DNA of 21,237 nucleotides from a virus. A program made the translations under genes and the position numbers. Shown piece by piece: positions 18,868 to 21,237 of the stretch. Positions within the stretch are counted from its first letter, which is position 1; the number at the start of each line of letters is the position of its first letter. The notes beneath the pieces were generated by a model, which ran no database searches, was not told the origin of the DNA, and saw only the letters and a list, made by a program, of their open reading frames with translations. The stretch spans positions 1 through 21,237 of the IMG/VR virus record IMGVR_UViG_3300031227_000512. One strand, 5' to 3'.

Positions 18868-19569
18868 TTAACTTATTCTCCCTATATCCAGCCCTCTGCA
18901 GAGAAACTCTACTATTTTATGATGACACTGCAGTTCTTCATCGAAGGGCAGGTCCGGAGGCATTCCCACTGGATCGTACCCATAAAGAGCAGGGAATAAT
19001 TCCGATTCATTATCTTCAAATGCTTCGGTGATCTTGTATCCTAAATATTCAGCCAGGTCTTCTCCTGTGTACTTCAGTCCATCGATTGTGAATATTTGAT
19101 TGTCTTGTTTTTCTTTGGTCCATATATCTACTTGCATCCTTGGGACCGCTTCCACTGGTGCTTCATAGTTTCCCATCCTTGCGCCTGGGCTTCCTACTAC
19201 GAATATGTTAATCCTTGGGAATGAGAGTGCGTTTAGTTTGGTGTTTGGTTTGTCCGGAAATATCCAGTTTGTTGTGGCTTCTCCGTATGTGATTACTACT
19301 GCTTGTCCTACTGTGAGTCCTGTAAAGAATACGACCTTCTGTGCTTTGAAGTCGATATAATACTCTTCCCACTTGGTCTTTGCTGCTGTTGCCACTGTGA
19401 CTGATATAATATGACTCAGTGTTTTTCCTGTAGTTGGAGTAAGTGAGAATTCTGTCTGCGATGCTGTTGCAGTGAATGAATCAGTTGTGCTTGTGATTCT
19501 TTCTCTTGGATCTGTCACGTTCTTTCTAAGAAAGTCTACAAGTATTGTTTTTGGACTTAAGTATACCAT
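18868..19569 (-). CDS. Tail terminator-like protein, 233 aa
   Basis: The second half carries a mixed alpha/beta pattern typical of tail terminator/completion proteins: FPRINIFVVGSPGARMGN, VDIWTKEKQDN, IDGLKYTGEDLAEYLGYKI, and LPFDEELQCHHKIVEF. The N-terminal 110 residues are a separate Thr-rich beta domain (SFTATASQTEFSLT). Position between HK97-gp10-like and tail tube genes matches the usual order. Such proteins cap the tail tube and join it to the neck. AAGAGGCGAA precedes the ATG. Confidence 0.72.
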   Translation of the reverse strand: MVYLSPKTILVDFLRKNVTDPRERITSTTDSFTATASQTEFSLTPTTGKTLSHIISVTVATAAKTKWEEYYIDFKAQKVVFFTGLTVGQAVVITYGEATTNWIFPDKPNTKLNALSFPRINIFVVGSPGARMGNYEAPVEAVPRMQVDIWTKEKQDNQIFTIDGLKYTGEDLAEYLGYKITEAFEDNESELFPALYGYDPVGMPPDLPFDEELQCHHKIVEFLCRGLDIGRIS

Positions 19570-19574
19570 ATTTC

Positions 19575-19616
19575 GCCTCTTGGCTGAATTCTATTTGTGA
19601 AGTTGTGCCTCTTGGC
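19575..19616 (-). repeat. Direct repeat GCCAAGAGGC around the tail terminator SD
   Basis: GCCAAGAGGC occurs twice on the minus strand (19575-19584 and 19607-19616), one copy providing the SD. The duplicate may offer an alternative ribosome entry or be chance. Confidence 0.35.
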
Positions 19617-19644
19617 CTTCACTTCATTATTAATCCATACCTTT

Positions 19645-19654
19645 GTATTTAAAC
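19645..19654 (-). promoter_or_regulatory. Possible TATA box before the tail terminator gene
   Basis: AACAAAGTTTAAATAC on the minus strand, with A-rich bases 5' of TTTAAATA, resembles a BRE/TATA. It would start transcription in the gap before the tail terminator gene, giving a leader of about 50 bases. Confidence 0.4.
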
Positions 19655-19658
19655 TTTG

Positions 19659-20111
19659 TTATGTTGAAGCATTAACTTTTCCGAAGACTTCGTTTCTGTA
19701 TATCTTCAGCCATTTGTATTGTACTTCATGAAGCGCCGGTCTGAAAAAGGGTTGAGCAGGTGTGCCGAACTTAGAAATCTTGGCCCTCACTGCGAAGGCT
19801 GCGGACTTGTCACCGAGGACACGCCCAGCCCAACCGATTAAGGGGGTAATTGGGACATAGTGTGGCTTCGTTCCGTACTCGACATAGACTCCGTACTCCA
19901 CGCCATCTGATAGAGTATATTCTTTTGCTCCGAACTGTAGCGGTGTCAAGTGTATCCTGTTCTTCAGGTTTCCAGTATCTACTGGTGCTTTGAGCTTTGC
20001 GATCTCTTCCATCTTGGTCATCGCTTTCCAGAGGACTTTCTTCATTCCTTCTACTGTTTGATTCTTAGAATTGTTTAGGTTCGGCCCTTGGATACTGAAT
20101 TTCATTTCCAT
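19659..20111 (-). CDS. HK97-gp10-like neck/tail protein, 150 aa
   Basis: The motif LKAPVDTGNLKNRI near residue 45, then VEYGVYVEYGTKPHY and AQPFFRPALHEVQYKW, is the signature of the HK97-gp10 family (A-P-V-D-T-G-x-L ... Y-A/G-x-Y-V-E-Y-G-T ... P-A-x-P-F-x-R-P-A). These proteins act at the head-tail joint. The length is as usual for the family. ATG 20111 overlaps the preceding TAA (TAATG). Confidence 0.88.
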   Translation of the reverse strand: MEMKFSIQGPNLNNSKNQTVEGMKKVLWKAMTKMEEIAKLKAPVDTGNLKNRIHLTPLQFGAKEYTLSDGVEYGVYVEYGTKPHYVPITPLIGWAGRVLGDKSAAFAVRAKISKFGTPAQPFFRPALHEVQYKWLKIYRNEVFGKVNAST

Positions 20112-20626
20112 TATGAACCATCCAAGTTGATATTTTTTACTATCGCTACTCTGTAGATTTCGTTGCTTGGTAGATATCCTTGCTTTAGGATCTTGACAAC
20201 TCTGAACTGGCCTGTGCTTCCAAGTCCTGTGAAGAGCTTTGTGTCTGTTATGATATCGCCTTCTTTGATTTCATAGGTTGACTCTACTCCACCACTCGTT
20301 AATTTATAACTTGGCATAAAATAGAATTTCCTGTTTCCTGGTACTGCAAGTCCCATGTCATGAAGTTGCCGGTCTTTGATCGTGATGTCCTGGAACATTC
20401 CAAATGCTCTATAATTTGTTGGTGTGATTGTTATGACATTCCCCAAGCCATCTTCTGTGGTTACTTGCCTGCTGAAATAATAAACGTCTCCTGCTTCAAG
20501 AAGTATCTCTTTGACATCTGCTTCTGCGACTGTTGGCCAGTCGTCTGTGTCATAGCTATAATCAAATTTAGAAGTACCAAATACAACATCTGTGCTTGTT
20601 CCGTACTTGGTTAGAATTATCCCCAT
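20111..20626 (-). CDS. Head-completion/neck-like protein, 171 aa
   Basis: This is a beta-rich protein with Asp/Thr/Gly-rich loops (TDDWPTVAEADVKEILLEAG) and strands RKFYFMPSYKLTS and GQFRVVKILKQGYLPSNEIY. It lies immediately before the HK97-gp10-like gene, the usual position of head completion (stopper) proteins. The family identity is inferred from order and fold impression, not from a clear motif. GAGGGGATTATACC precedes the ATG. Confidence 0.6.
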   Translation of the reverse strand: MGIILTKYGTSTDVVFGTSKFDYSYDTDDWPTVAEADVKEILLEAGDVYYFSRQVTTEDGLGNVITITPTNYRAFGMFQDITIKDRQLHDMGLAVPGNRKFYFMPSYKLTSGGVESTYEIKEGDIITDTKLFTGLGSTGQFRVVKILKQGYLPSNEIYRVAIVKNINLDGS

Positions 20627-20638
20627 GGTATAATCCCC

Positions 20639-20971
20639 TCAGATTTTAACAGGATCTTGTCCTTGTTTGATTTTGTAGTGATCTCCCCATATTCCTTCTG
20701 CTGATCCTGGATCTGTTGGTTCTTCTTGTATCTGTCTATCATCTGTCACTTCAACCCATCCTGTCTTGCAATAATCCCAACTTGATTTCTCTTCATTGAG
20801 ATAGCATCTTGTTGCGCTTCCGCCACTCAGGTCTCCTGGGCATTCCATGATACTGCTTTCTGCTTCACAGTAATATTTGGGAGTATCAAAAAATCCGGGA
20901 ATTATCATTGAGGCCAGTACAATTCCTAATGCTACCAAGCTACTGATTCCGACTGTCTTTTTGTCTACCAT
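20639..20971 (-). CDS. Signal-anchored Cys-rich protein, 110 aa
   Basis: The N-terminus MVDKKTVGISSLVALGIVLA, followed by SMIIPGFF, is a single membrane/signal helix. After it come cysteines in YYCEAESSIMECPG, SATRCYLNEE and DYCKTGW, likely disulfides outside the cell or in the virion. The C-terminus is polar. The protein is unrecognised. It could be a virion-associated or envelope-exposed protein of the late module. The stop overlaps the SD of the next gene. Confidence 0.7.
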   Translation of the reverse strand: MVDKKTVGISSLVALGIVLASMIIPGFFDTPKYYCEAESSIMECPGDLSGGSATRCYLNEEKSSWDYCKTGWVEVTDDRQIQEEPTDPGSAEGIWGDHYKIKQGQDPVKI

Positions 20972-20972
20972 T

Positions 20973-21237
20973 TTAACTACACACCATGCAGAGGGCTATT
21001 GAGTTGTCCTCTCCTATCTTTGTTCCTGCATCACAAGTTCCATCTGCATCTACAATTAAATTACAGGTATGAGAATTCTGGACTAAAGATATTAAACCTA
21101 CTGCTGTACTATCTTGCTGTATTTTTAAAGCTGGTTGGTCATCATCTGCATCGTCTTGTTCTATGAATACTATTGAACCAGCTGTGTAAGTTGAATTTAA
21201 ACCCCTGTAAAACCAATTATTTCCTGTTCCTGCTGTA
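20973..21237 (-). CDS. Fibre-like structural protein, C-terminal part (cut by right edge)
   Basis: The frame is open from base 21236 to TAA at 20973-20975 (87 codons in the window). It reads GSIVFIEQDDADDD, then PALKIQQDSTAVGLISLVQN and a Cys-containing end (LIVDADGTCDAGTKIGEDNS). The A-L-x-I-x-Q-x-S/D-T/S type repeat is typical of phage tail fibre or decoration proteins. The gene continues beyond the right edge, so length and start are unknown. Confidence 0.75.
   Translation of the reverse strand, partial: TAGTGNNWFYRGLNSTYTAGSIVFIEQDDADDDQPALKIQQDSTAVGLISLVQNSHTCNLIVDADGTCDAGTKIGEDNSIALCMVCS

Overview
The window reads as part of a head-tailed virus (Caudoviricetes type) or provirus of an archaeon, with every convincing gene on the minus strand, so transcription runs from high to low coordinates. 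Archaeal signals are BRE/TATA-type promoters (A-rich BRE followed by TTTTATAAAG-like boxes), a 61-residue histone-fold protein, a Sm/SH3-like small protein and many CxxC zinc-ribbon microproteins. The short histone, ending at an Arg-Asp-Leu, resembles the DUF1931-type histones I associate with DPANN and related archaea. A DPANN-like host is an inference, not proven here. Gene packing is very tight, with dozens of ATGA/TAATG stop-start overlaps and strong Shine-Dalgarno (SD) sequences (GAGGTG, GGGGGA).

Right part (about 21237 down to 11250): late morphogenesis. In transcription order it holds the end of a fibre-like structural gene, a signal-anchored Cys-rich protein, a head-completion-like protein, an HK97-gp10-like protein, a tail-terminator-like protein, an inserted HNH homing endonuclease, the tail tube protein and a tail assembly chaperone pair made by a -1 frameshift (slippery A AAA AAC). 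A short tape measure, a distal-tail-like protein, a tail hub with histidine-rich fibre repeats, two unknown proteins and a cluster of three small membrane proteins follow. One of these membrane proteins carries an HExxH motif and the cluster may be a lysis cassette. Terminase, portal and major capsid genes are not in the window and presumably lie beyond the right edge.

Middle (about 11250 to 9400): a regulatory junction with an Sm/SH3-like protein, about 300 bases lacking a clear gene, a ribbon-helix-helix-like protein preceded by a perfect palindrome, and a multi-HTH zinc protein.

Left part (9400 to 1): early/middle DNA metabolism and small regulators. It includes a Rad52-superfamily Sak-type annealing protein fused to an extra N-terminal domain, a PD-(D/E)XK exonuclease with a Cas4-like cysteine triad, a SWIM plus PD-(D/E)XK-like fusion, several winged-helix/HTH proteins, the histone, and the start of a RusA-type resolvase cut by the left edge. 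Three transcription units begin with almost the same 27-bp promoter, and seven genes share an extended SD leader related to GGAGNNGATACGAATG, which suggests one coordinated regulon.

At whole-window scale I found no CTAG tetranucleotide by eye, while GGATCC is frequent.
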